From CALNYX01 sp942490925 (GTDB taxonomy: Bacteria; Chlamydiota; Chlamydiia; Chlamydiales; JAAKFR01): a DNA stretch of 64,000 nucleotides. Shown one piece after another: positions 1-9,580 of this stretch. Positions within the stretch are counted from its first letter, which is position 1, and each line of letters begins with the position of its first letter. Position numbers and translations under genes: made by a program. The stretch lies in NCBI GenBank assembly GCA_942490925.1, contig CALNYX010000057.1, forward strand, positions 22,431 to 86,430, in the 5' to 3' direction. Under the pieces are notes generated by a model. That model was not told where the DNA came from, made no database searches, and worked only from the letters and a program-made list of their open reading frames with translations.

Positions 1-1248
1 GCTGGATTCACCAAGGAAAGAGCAAGTTTCAACTACACAGCCTTCTGGGAAGCTGCTACGGAAGCTGCTCTTGAAAGCAAGAGAAACGAGGAGGAGAAGC
101 CACCCACCCCTTGTCCCAAGGTGTATGTGTATGATCTTCCCTTAAACTCCATTGACACATTGAAGCACCCGCGTCAGTTTGGAAGCGAGGTTGTGCTTGC
201 AAGCAAGGATAAAATGTTTCAAGGATATCTGCACGGGACGAATCAGTATGCCTTCCCATCCATACTGGAGCGTCGACTGAACGAGTCCAAACTATGCCGG
301 ACACTTGATCCTGAACAAGCCGACTTGTTCTATGCACCAGTATTATCGGCACCCAAAGGAAATGGAGGATGGAACTCAACCTGTCACGAGATTTCTGGGG
401 AAATGGTTCGCGATCAACTACCTCATTTGAATGCGACAAATGCTTGTCGACACTTTTTTGCGGTTGGGAAAGGTCACACTGACATTACAAGCTGCGACGG
501 CTGGTTCTCCAATCCAATACGTGAACTAAAACCATTTTCACGACTGGCATACTCCAACTTTTCATTTGTGGTGGACTCCCAAGGTGGCCATCATTATGAC
601 GGAGGCGATACTACAAACACGAAATATCCGAATCTCTTATCGGTTCCATATCCAAGCAGCTTACATTTCCATGCCCAAAAGGATGTACCACATTTTCCTA
701 GTTCTGTCAGGCGAAGAAAGAGTTTAATGTCGTTTATTGGAAAAGACAATCACGGTGATACAGGGGTGCGACAGAGAATCCACAAGCTGTGCGACAAGTA
801 CAGCGATACAAAGGTGTGCGACTTTCGAGTGAAACTCGATCTAGTTAAAGACCCCACAGTAAAGTCGAAAGCAGTATTCTGCCTCGAACCAGCTGGAGAC
901 ACGCCGGGAAGGAAATCAATCGCCGACAGCATAACATTTGGATGCATTCCTGTTTTGTTCTCAGAACTAACAGACGACGTAGCTCCTTGGTTTTGGCTTG
1001 ACTGGAAAGATCGTGGGAGAGTACTTGTTCCGAGAGAAGAGTTTGTAGCTGGTCGTATCGACTTGAAGAAACTACTGTGGTCTATTCCGAAAGAGCTTCT
1101 CGAACTGATGCAAACGACGTTGCGGCAGAAGTCACGTCGATTCCAGTACAGCTTGGATGATGATCAAGGAGATGGCGTGCGAATAATCTTGGATAACCTG
1201 CATGGTAAAGCACTAGAAAAAGACCGACTTGGTCTCTGCGGATACTAG
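1..1248 (+). CDS. Exostosin-family (GT47) glycosyltransferase, 5' partial
   Basis: The reading frame is open from base 1 to the stop at 1248, so the true N-terminus lies outside the window; no ATG precedes the conserved CPKVYVYDLP start of the exostosin domain. Other family features are SILERRLNESKLCRTLDPEQAD followed by a DLFYAP block, and near the C-terminus KAVFCLEPAGDTPGRKS then DSITFGCIPVLFS, the nucleotide-sugar binding half typical of plant and algal GT47 proteins. Such enzymes act in the Golgi lumen as type II membrane proteins and build cell-surface polysaccharides; the specific sugar cannot be told. About 415 residues are visible without an intron. N-glycosylation-type sequons (NST, NAT, NFS) are present. 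Family assignment is strong, substrate unknown. The transmembrane anchor would be expected in the missing 5' part. Confidence 0.85.
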   Translation, partial: AGFTKERASFNYTAFWEAATEAALESKRNEEEKPPTPCPKVYVYDLPLNSIDTLKHPRQFGSEVVLASKDKMFQGYLHGTNQYAFPSILERRLNESKLCRTLDPEQADLFYAPVLSAPKGNGGWNSTCHEISGEMVRDQLPHLNATNACRHFFAVGKGHTDITSCDGWFSNPIRELKPFSRLAYSNFSFVVDSQGGHHYDGGDTTNTKYPNLLSVPYPSSLHFHAQKDVPHFPSSVRRRKSLMSFIGKDNHGDTGVRQRIHKLCDKYSDTKVCDFRVKLDLVKDPTVKSKAVFCLEPAGDTPGRKSIADSITFGCIPVLFSELTDDVAPWFWLDWKDRGRVLVPREEFVAGRIDLKKLLWSIPKELLELMQTTLRQKSRRFQYSLDDDQGDGVRIILDNLHGKALEKDRLGLCGY

Positions 1249-2700
1249 GAGAATGCCCTCGCATTCTCACGTTACCGGCACCGTATGTTAGAAAAAAGAC
1301 CGAGCAAATCTTGGCTTTCGATACCAGAAATGACCTCAGCCCTTAAGCAGACGTGTGTTATCTTATCATACGGAGTAATATTTAAAGGAACACATATGAA
1401 GTGGGGGCTCCCTGTCTCTTTCTGTATTGTGATGTAGGGCCAAACCAAGCGCATGCAAGACCGCCATTGTCATCTTTGCTTTTAGCGAAGCGCGTGCTTG
1501 CAGAGCTATATTTTTCAATTCTGAGGACGGCTCGTGTCGCTAAATGACCCGCTCGACTCTTGATGCTGCACCAGCCAGTGCATGTGGCTGATGCCAAGCA
1601 AGTGATGGGCGGTGGGGGGGGGGGGGGCACCTGAGGGGCTCAGGGCAGGGCCAGGGTGAGCAGCTGGCTGGCTGAGTGGCGCGCGCTGGCCCGCGGTGGC
1701 TTGCTTGCAAGGCTCAGCTGCCAAGTGCTTGGCGGCGCGCCTTCTGGAGCCCGTGGCATCATCACTCGCTGGCCAGTCAGGGCTGCACGCTGGGGCTGCT
1801 GAGAGCCCCAGCCAACTGCCAAGCAAGGGGCAGCAAGGGGCAGCAAGGGAGCCATCAGCCTTGCACCAAGGGCGCTTGCTTGCCTCTCTTGGAGGCTGGG
1901 CGCGCAGAGAGAGGGGCTGCTGGCTGCCCCCTCCCCCCCCTTGGCCCTCTGGGCAGTGCTGGTGAGGAGTGAGGCAGCTTGACAAGGCAGCAGCGCCCCC
2001 CTGAGAGGCAGAGCGAGGGCGCCTGAAGAAGAGCGCTGCCTGGGGGAGAGCAGTGGGGGGCAAGCTGCCCCCCCCCCCCCCCCCACCCACCCCCCACCCA
2101 CCCTTAGTCATGCGCTGACGATGCCCTCCGGCCCTCTTGAGCGTGGCGGGGGCGCCAGCGATGACGAGCCCGCTTCAGCGGCGCTGGTGCCAGCAGCAGA
2201 CAACAAGAGCAAGGTGGCCTGAGAAGGCAGTGATGCCCCCCCCCCCCCCAAGAGGCAGAGCAAGGGCACTGAGAGTTGCCTGCGCTTGGCAGGGGGGGGG
2301 GGGGGGGCTGGGGGCCAAGCCGCCAGCCGCCCCCGCTCGACCGGGCCGTTGCGGCTGCTGCCAAGAGGGGCGGGGCATTGCAAAGCCTGCCCAGCAGAGC
2401 AGAGTGCACATCTGTTGTTGCTTCCTGCTGTTAATTATGACATCAGGGATTAGAAAAGTGTGCACAGGCTGTTGCTGGATTGGCCGTCAGTCAAGTCATG
2501 ACTTCTCTTCGAGTCACGGTTAATAAGGTTGGTGCTAAGGATCGTCGCAGGAGAGCCTAGCTTGATCCTCCTGCTTGGGTTCACTGGCTAGCTACTGTAG
2601 TAACAATTTACACCAAAGTATAGCTAATTAGCTACAGTAGCTAAACTTTCTCGGTGCTAGCTCTTCGACATGCTGGATAGCCATCCATGTTTTTCGGCGC
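1249..2700. other. Intergenic, GC-dinucleotide-rich mosaic block with homopolymer runs
   Basis: No credible gene seen. From about 1560 to 2440 the sequence changes abruptly to words such as gcttgc, ggctggc and cagcag, with G or C homopolymers at 1614-1627, 2068-2084 and 2292-2307. Overlapping ORFs exist in several frames on both strands but have no recognisable domain and look like by-products of composition. Bases 2440-2700 return to ordinary AT content. Confidence 0.6.
2589..2643. repeat. Short inverted repeat, 12-bp arms
   Basis: TAGCTACTGTAG (2589-2600) is repeated in perfect inverse as CTACAGTAGCTA (2632-2643), separated by 31 bases. It resembles a small hairpin or MITE-like terminus. 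It sits just before the start of the repeat family shared with 40.9-41.2 kb. GCTA-rich palindromic words of the same type recur near 5.28, 36.18-36.29, 39.11 and 40.67-40.75 kb. Confidence 0.6.
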
Positions 2701-2714
2701 ACTGTTCTTTCATT

Positions 2715-3999
2715 CTAGCATGTTGAAACTTTGACAGTATCTAATAATGCTTCAATCTCTTTTCCAATCACGTCGCCTGCTGCTAGATCTGCAATGAACG
2801 GAATGCCACTCGTCCCATGGGAAGCTCCCAGTATTGCTCCAAGAACTGCACCTCTTGACGTCGAATGTCCACCCAGCATTGCATTTTGTAGTAGTGCCTT
2901 CTTCGGATCTTCCTTACCATATTTGTACGCCAGGTACAAAACAACATGAAAGCCTTGTTCACAATAGCAGGCACCTGATAATCTTGATTTTCCGGTGCCC
3001 CAGCACATAATTTATTTGTCGCTTCCTCGACCATTCGATGAATAAAGTCCTTGGTTGATTCATCCGTCGTCAACATGTGCTGCAACCACTTTTCATGTTT
3101 GGGAATATTGTGTGGACCGTGATTATTCACGTAGCTATCTCGTTGTTGTCGACCAGTACACTTGGGAGGTCGTAGCTTTTCCATAGCACGATCGAGTGCT
3201 TCTCGTAGTTCGGCCCCCTTGAATAGCTCTAACAACAGTGGAACCAACACTGTCACCACCATTGTCACTGTAATACTACGATGCGTCAACATGTGATGCT
3301 CTACAGCACGGCCTGTAACCATGGCTTCGGGTTCATCGGCATAAGCAACAATGATTGGAATACACATGGCCACACCATCAAGTGATCCAATACTCCATTG
3401 ATCGCGCTGCGTCATGGCACAATTCCGAAGTGCCGTTCCCTTCGATGCCTCCTTGAAGAAATTCCGCATGAATACATCGAGGTAGGTATCGTTGTGAGCT
3501 TGTACTTGGTAGGGATCTGTTTCGGGATGAGGTTTGGTCGTCATGTAGACTACAAGTCGTTCTAGAAACTCCTCGGGATCATAATAGTCTTGCTTGTCGA
3601 CATTTCGTTCACCAATATATCGCATCAGCAATCTCGCAATACACATGTTGGCTGTATTCTGTCCCTTTTGAAGAGTTGATGATAATGAATCGTCGTCTGC
3701 GACGCCACAAATTCCATGATATCTCGTTCGCCTATATCTTTTCAGAAGGTTTTGCGTGAGGCATTCCTTCATAAAGCGAGCTTTTCATGCTTTCAAACTT
3801 CCAGCATAATCATTCCTTGAACCATGCTTTCTGGATGGTGTGGTTTGGGCGCCATCATTTCCGTGATTTCACCATAGTCTTTGCGAAGCTTGCTCGGCGA
3901 ATAATACCAATGAACTGGCATGGCTACTGCATCACCTACAAGCATGCCGTAGAGGCTTCCCACCATGCGATCTCGAATCAGAGAAGGAGGCATCTTCAT
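2715..3999 (-). pseudogene. ADP-ribosylglycohydrolase-family gene, frame disrupted
   Basis: Read on the minus strand, the N-terminal piece (3999-3793) contains GSLYGMLVGDAVAMPVHWYY, the classic start of the ADP-ribosyl-hydrolase (DraG) fold with its metal-binding Asp, then PHHPESMVQGM. It stops, and the domain resumes in another frame at about 3772 (KGQNTANMCIARLLMRYIGE, QRDQWSIGSLDGVAMCIPI). A further -1 break at about 2945 (after VPAIVNKAF) moves the C-terminus, containing LGGHSTSRGAVLGAILGA, to the frame ending at 2715. Family enzymes remove ADP-ribose from proteins or cleave related substrates. At least two frame breaks argue for a pseudogene or uncorrected sequence errors; the second break is also present in the copy at 41.2 kb, so at least that one appears old. 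Unrecognised introns cannot be fully excluded. Confidence 0.7.
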
Positions 4000-4752
4000 G
4001 TAGAATATATGAGTGGCTGTTCGATGAGAGAGATGCGCGCCGCGTCTCGGAGGAGTTTTTGAATTTTCGGGGGGAGAAATAAGATTCCTCTGTAGAAAAT
4101 GTCTTGTCTTTTACGTGACACCTCAAAGATCCACCCCCGCGTTTTCGGCTGGAATTGATGTTTTTGATGGGCATCACAAGAGCACCGCGGCCGCCGCAAT
4201 GATAACAAGGGGCCGTCTCGGTGTCACATTCTGTTAATGCCAGTTTGTTCTTCATCAATTTGAGATGGTTCTGGCCTACCAGTACAACTGAATGGCTGTT
4301 TGATCCTTTGCTCTTGGATGCACCAAGTGATGTTTCATGTCGTCGTTCTGGCGGCTGTTCAGCCGCGCTGTTTCGGTATTTCCTGCTACAATAATGGGTC
4401 TACTGTAGTCGCGGGCACTGGTGCTAGTTATCGTTTTATGAATATCTTATAAACATTATACAGTTGATGGCTGAGACCCCCAAAGAGGAAGATTGCTCAA
4501 TGAACCACTCCAAGCCGGAAACTGTCATCATCAACGTGATGACATTCTCGCAAACTCACTTGAATTCCTTCAACATCATTGGTTATGAAAATCATCCAGT
4601 GTGTAAACGTGAAGCAAACATGCTAAGATACGGCAAAGCTGCCGGCTACGACTGGATGCTCAGCAGCCTTCTTCTCTCGTCTGGGCCTCCATGAATCTCC
4701 ATCGTAGATAAACCAGGTGGACCGGTTTGGCAGATCCTTTGTTGGAATCACT
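4000..4752. other. Upstream block of the ADP-ribosylglycohydrolase repeat family; no clear gene
   Basis: Bases about 4000-4330 align by eye with 40,330-40,620, and about 4264-4310 also match 20,797-20,866 (shared tggttctggcctaccag). The block is therefore part of an interspersed repeat family. A 76-codon ORF at 4464-4694 has no recognisable feature. Nothing else is evident. Confidence 0.5.
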
Positions 4753-5145
4753 TCATCCCTTCAACTTGCCTCCTTCCTTGTCAATCTCCACGTATTCGGG
4801 ATCGTTCTGGCACTTGATTCCTGTCGCTTCAATTGGCGGGAAGGGACCAATGCTGTAAGGAGCTCCCGTGTGAGTGCCAGACACTTGAACCTTGCTTGTG
4901 ACGGTGCCGTCCCTCAACTCGACGGTGTCACTCCAGGCAAAGTAAATTTCAGGAAAGGCCTCGACGACATGATTCACGACTTGTACAATCCCCATGACAT
5001 CTCTCTCTTTGCCTTCCGCCCAAAGGTGCGACGCTCCAATAGCACAACGTAACCGTGGGATGACCAGAGCTCTTAATCCAGGATCCAGGACATGATGATG
5101 ATCGCTGTTATGTATGTGTTGAATGTAATGTGTCAAATGCGTCAC
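4753..5145 (-). CDS. SnoaL-like (polyketide-cyclase fold) domain protein, possibly a fragment
   Basis: The 130-residue frame holds EGKERDVMGIVQVVNHVVEAFPEIYFAWSDTVELRDGTVTSKVQVSGTHTGAPYSIGPFPPIEATG. The FP.....W.D....DG.V......SGTHTG......PP pattern is that of the SnoaL-like/NTF2-like cone fold, small alpha+beta proteins that bind hydrophobic ligands or isomerise small molecules. The domain normally continues for about 20-30 residues beyond the present stop at GGKLKG, and the N-terminal helix is poorly matched, so this may be one exon of a larger gene or a remnant. The most upstream ATG was taken; an internal start is possible. No partner gene nearby suggests a pathway. Confidence 0.5.
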   Translation of the reverse strand: MTHLTHYIQHIHNSDHHHVLDPGLRALVIPRLRCAIGASHLWAEGKERDVMGIVQVVNHVVEAFPEIYFAWSDTVELRDGTVTSKVQVSGTHTGAPYSIGPFPPIEATGIKCQNDPEYVEIDKEGGKLKG

Positions 5146-5451
5146 GCGATTGCATCAGTAAACGCGCTTGAATGCAGGTTGACATTTTTCTCATCATCAC
5201 CCCACAAACTGAAATGTGCTAGTTTGTTTCTCCTTGATTTTAAGTTTCTGGGGGCATCTTGCTGGACGTCCTAGCTACGCTAGCTAGGTCTATGTATAGC
5301 CCAACTTCCGCTGTAAAGTATGCTAATCTTATATACATATATCCAATACCAATAATACCCTGTCTGTAGTATGCTTCATCTTTACTCCTCCCTCGTTTCC
5401 TCAGTATTCCTCTCTTCCTCACCATTCAACACCATTCAACACCAGGCGTTT

Positions 5452-7066
5452 TCAACCCGAGAGCGGCCAGATTCCGCCCAATTCTGGATCCGTCTCGGAC
5501 ATCAGTTTGAAGTCACTTTCATTAAGATCAATGCCGACTTCATTGACGAGAGCATTGAAGGCATTCTCCATGATGAGAATCGGTTCCAACTCGTCGTAGT
5601 GAAATTGACCACCGTAATCATCACAAGCAGCTACTCCTTTGAGGGCTCGCTTGCATGCATCGGTAAATAGAGTGTTGGCATTGACGACTGATCTGGGATC
5701 ACATCCGATATGCTTGAGGTTCTTCAAAGCCTCCATTACTTGAAATTGAATAGCAATGGCGATAGCTTGCTCCCCAGAGAAAAAATGCAAGATTAGCGCT
5801 TCGACCTGCTGCAAAAGATCGCGAAACAGCTCAACCTGCTTCGCTTTGATTGCTTCCTTGGTACCTTCACGACGATAAAGTGCTGTAATCTTGTGGTCCA
5901 GACTGTTTCCAAGCTTGTTTGGAAAGTAACACTTGACGCCGGACTTGAGAGACAAGACTTGATCCAACGGAAAAGTATCGCACATTTCATCGCACAAGTC
6001 GCATCCACCAAAGATACAGCCTTGTTCTTCCCAATTATCGTGTACTGCAGGAAGACCAAAGATCTTCATACTTTGAGGAATGGAACCAGTGCGGTATGCC
6101 TTGCAGAGAGAGCGAATCATGGCAGCATAGGTTTCGTGATCGAGTGGAAAGATATTACCATGGGTTCGAGTATAGTATCCATTAATTCCATCTCGGAATG
6201 AACGGGATTGCTCTTTTGCAAAGTTGTCAATGAGAGCATATGTGCGAGCCCCTTCACGAGTACATTCCTGGAGACCCAGTCGACGAAGAATGGCACGCTT
6301 CCTCTCGCGCTCCCCCTTGGCAAGAAAGACACTCTTGATCCTCGGCAACACTGATAGAAAAGTTGCCAGCTTGTCCTCGCCCACCCATTCATGAATTTCT
6401 AACTCCTCTCCAAAATAGCCAAACACACAAGCGATGATGATTTCATCAAGTTGGCCATCTTGGAGTCGTTTCGCCTGACTGTCGGTGAATGCTCCTTCGG
6501 AAGTAATGTACAAGGTACGAATAAGAGGCATGACTTGATGTAGAAAAGACGTAGATACTCGTGCCATTCGAGCTACATCATCATAGGTCGAGTACTCGAG
6601 GACCTGAGCCCAAACTTCGGGAGGAAGCACTTCGCCACCGCTGCCTTGTAGTTCCTGACGTGTTGCGCCAAAATAAGCGTTTGTTCCTGAAATGAGCGAC
6701 TTGAGCTTAGAGACCCACGACATGGCAAGACTCTTCACAAGCTGAACAAACACAAGCGCAATCGAGTCTTGATTGATGGTAGCTGGAACGCCCTGCTGGT
6801 CTCTGTTTTGAGCATCACTGAAATGAATGTGTGCGCGCGCGCAGGAGAATGAATGAAACAGAGCATGAGAAACGATGTATCATTCCTACGGGTACACAGT
6901 CTGGACGGAATAAAAGTCCACACAACTGGCTTGGTACTTACATGATGGATCTATTGAGTTCAGTAAGTTGCGTGAGAGCGCTTGCGCCAATTCCACGGAC
7001 TGATGTCGACTCGTCAGAAGGAGATGGCGATTCGACGCTTTTCTGTTTCTTGCTTGCCGGCGCCAT
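5452..7066 (-). CDS. F-box-like hypothetical protein, two exons
   Basis: Exon 1 runs 7066-6942 (MAPASKKQKSVESPSPSDES...) and ends at a GTAAGT donor; exon 2 runs 6817-5452 after an ATTTCAG acceptor. The joined frame is 1,491 bases, exactly 497 codons, which supports the model. Residues about 95-140 (LPPEVWAQVLEYSTYDDVARMARVSTSFLHQVMPLI) resemble an F-box: Pro-rich start, LxxVLxY, then a helix ending in L/I. The remainder has no familiar substrate-binding repeat but contains a Cys cluster, GCIFGGCDLCDEMCDTF. If it is an F-box protein it would be a substrate adaptor of an SCF ubiquitin ligase; this is an inference from a short motif. The N-terminus is Lys/Ser-rich and not a signal peptide. Confidence 0.65.
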
Positions 7067-7416
7067 GGTCAGATATTGTCAGAGTGGCAAAGAAATGAGA
7101 TAAATGGCAAGTGCTGTACACGTATGGAAGAAGAAAAGGGCAGCAACAGCGACGACCTTGGCAACGCGGCGACTTTTATTTGCAATGCTGCGCTCATCAC
7201 GCACGCATGCACGCACGCTCCAAAGATTTGGGAACTCAAACCTCGACACCAGTCCTTTGAAAGGACCTCAAGTAACCTTACTAGCGCTTTGCAAAGGTAG
7301 ACTTAGATAGAAGAAGATTATGTACTTGTTAAATGTATTGTAAAAAGGTCAAGAACTGGTGTTCGTTCGGAAACTGAAACCAGCAAACGTTGTGTTCTCT
7401 GAAAGGATGACTGAAG
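7067..7416. other. Intergenic, nothing recognised
   Basis: This lies upstream of the F-box-like gene (promoter side). Several short overlapping frames are present, none with a recognisable domain. A short self-complementary pair, GACCTCAAG-type words around CCTTTGAAAGG near 7253-7264, is the only visible structure. Confidence 0.4.
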
Positions 7417-8300
7417 CTAAGACGAATAGAGCAAAAAGAAGTGAACGGTACTGACATTGTAACAGCACAAAGGGCATACTCCAGAATCACAGAATGGACA
7501 AATGTCGCAAAAGTGACCACAAGACTTGAAATAGATAGTCTTGGATGGCTGATGGCGACAATCCGGGGAGAGTGCTGCTGCCATTGCTGATTGCTCCAAA
7601 TCCAGTCCGATTGTACTCCGAAGCAAGGCTACATTGCAGTCCTCGGTTGAATAGACATGACGACGATGCTTCATCTTTGGGACCAAGCTTATCAACATCA
7701 CTTCTTGTATGCACAGAAAACTTCGGATCTCTTGTCACTGTGTAATAGTCTGCTCAAGCCCTGCTCGACGCTTGATGTCCTCATCGCACACAAGAGTATG
7801 GAGTTGCTGACGACAGCAAATGAACCGAAGCTGCTCTCGAGTATGGCACCATAAGAGCGTCCACGCTACACTCAAGAGTCTTGTTAAATCCAGAGAGCCT
7901 GCAAAGTGAGTACTGAGGTGAGTTCCATCAAGACGACTTGATAGTCATGACGGCTTGTTGTGACGACGACGGCGCCACTTTGTTTCAAGAAGTTCATAAC
8001 TTTCATGATAGCATCTCTCAGATGTTGCTCCTTCTCAGAAACGGGTACCACCGATATCTTTGTTTTCTTCTTCGGGTTCGTTCTCTTGGAAAAGGACGAC
8101 GGAGTGCTGTCAGTGCTGTCAGGCGACGCTTGCCTTTCTCGTCGGAGCACGGTTGGCACGAGTCGCATGGCTGTTGGTTCTTTATGGTCGAAGTTCTCAA
8201 TCAAGACAGTGCAGAGTCCATTCTTGCTCTCAGCTTGTTGTGTCTGCAAGATGGCGCCTCGGTTGATGGACGATGGTTGCTTTCAATCAGAGAATTCGCT
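7417..8300 (-). CDS. Hypothetical multi-exon gene with Cys-rich C-terminus (model incomplete)
   Basis: Two minus-strand frames look like exons of one gene. The upstream one (about 8300-7884) has a Ser/Lys-rich stretch (RRERQASPDSTDSTPSSFSKRTNPKKKTK) and a helical segment ending VVLMELTSVLTLQALWI. The downstream one (7701-7417) ends with CGHFCDICPFCDSGVCPLC, a CxxC-rich knuckle resembling a RING-like or other zinc-binding module. The upstream frame lacks an ATG before the internal AMRLVPT, so the first exon is missing or the start is internal. I could not fix splice sites that join the frames cleanly. Function is not recognised; the zinc-knuckle reading is an inference from Cys spacing alone. 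Confidence 0.3.
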
Positions 8301-8854
8301 GAATGAAATTTCAACTCTAAATGACAAAAATTGTCAAGTGGCTTTCCACGATCCGCAGCTGCTTGTCACAGGGTGCAAGACTGTCAGCCTCTTGCCCCTG
8401 CACTGGCTGCCACAGCGCAGCCTTGCAAGGTGCTTGCAAGCTGGCCAGTAAGAAGCGGGGCATGCGGGGCGGGGTGCCGCCAGCAGCCTGAGCGCGAGGG
8501 CTGGCAGGCGCAGCTGGCTGGCTTAGCCCGCTGGGGGCAGGCAGGGCATGGCTGACTGGCTGGCTGGCTGACTGGCTGGCTGGCTAACAGGGTCATCAGC
8601 TGGAGGGGGGGGGCTGAGCAGCCGCGCGGCAGGCTCAGCTTGGCTCTACTGGCCCCAGGCGCTCTGTGGCCTTTTAAGCCCCCGCGCATGGCGCCCAGGC
8701 TCTGGATGCTCAGATAGCCTCTCTTGTCAGCAGCTGCCTGCATAAGCTCATGCAAGCAGCAGGGGGGGGGGGGGATGTTGCAGTTTTTGGCGATGGGCCA
8801 AGCAAGATTTGTGGCAACCCTTCTCTTCTTCGCGCCACAAACTTCAAGCTCACC
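8301..8854. other. GC-dinucleotide-rich mosaic block, no gene
   Basis: The block is dominated by gctggc/ttgcaag words, a tggctggctggctgactggctggc run near 8550-8585 and a 13-base G run at 8762-8774. Overlapping frames on both strands give Cys/Ala/Ser/Gln-rich translations without domains. It ends just before the ATG of the transporter remnant. Confidence 0.5.
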
Positions 8855-9580
8855 ATGGCGGTCAAAAGTCGCCGTCAGTGCTTATTGTGGGCATCAGTAG
8901 TAACAATATTACCTGTTGCAGTGTCATTCCATATCATTCCAATGCATAAGAGGGCATTCAGTCAACAGCAATGGCCTCGGCGAGCAACGCTGATGCTGCC
9001 CTCGTCGTCGTTGGTGCCTCGGCGGCAACTGCACGCAACAATAATGTGCTCCAAAGTCGGCAACAAGGACGAGATTCAAGGCACCAAGAAAGGAGGGACA
9101 GCATCCATTCCAAATCTTACCACCTCATTGGTCAAGCCCATTGTGGGCAGTGGCGCCTTGGCGCTCCCTGCTGGCATTGCAACGCTTGCTTGGTGACTCG
9201 CCAACGCCTAATGTGATTGCGCCAGCGGCTGTGCTGATTGCATTCATTGGTGTCATCAATGCACACTTTTCAGCCTCATTGGATGAGTGTGTGTCAAGAC
9301 AGGAGCTACAGGCTATCGTGAAGCATGGGAGCTGACCATGGGAGAGGAAGCCGGTCAGTGGATCGCAATTGTTGTGGCAGCCAAGGCGCCACTCAGCTCT
9401 TTGGCATTTAGCATTATTGTGGCAGATTTGTTTCAATCTCTGGCTATGGCTGCAGGCCTAGAAGATGTTACTCGAAGTGAAGCTCTGGGGGTGGTCACAC
9501 TCTTTCTGTTGCTGCCCCTGCGCTTGCAAAAGAGAAGCTTGTCTTCCCACGCCAAGAGGCAACCAAATCAGGATTTTTGA
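8855..9580 (+). pseudogene. Plastid-type amino-acid transporter (AAAP-like), truncated and frameshifted
   Basis: From ATG 8855 (ACCATGG context) the protein starts with a hydrophobic signal (LLWASVVTILPVAVSFH), then a basic Ser/Arg-rich stretch and SLVKPIVGSGALALPAGIATL, the first helix of amino-acid/auxin permease type transporters. AVSFH resembles the A-F cleavage site of bipartite plastid targeting in diatoms. The frame breaks near 9190; the next helix continues as GDSPTPNVIAPAAVLIAFIGVINAHF, breaks again near 9275, then continues as TGATGYREAWELTMGEEAGQWIAI and SSLAFSIIVADLFQSLA. Only about four helices of the expected ten or so remain before the sequence becomes GC-rich mosaic. Two frameshifts and truncation indicate a pseudogene, unless the assembly has indel errors. 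Confidence 0.6.

Noticed and set aside
1515..2523. Several 80-200-codon ORFs on both strands
   Set aside because: Translations are Pro/Gly/Ala/Cys low complexity across homopolymer runs, overlap each other and lack domains; they follow from composition.
2930..2965. Programmed -1 ribosomal frameshift in the ADP-ribosylglycohydrolase gene
   Set aside because: No classical slippery heptamer is visible at the break, and the same gene has another disruption at about 3,790; an old pseudogene is more likely.
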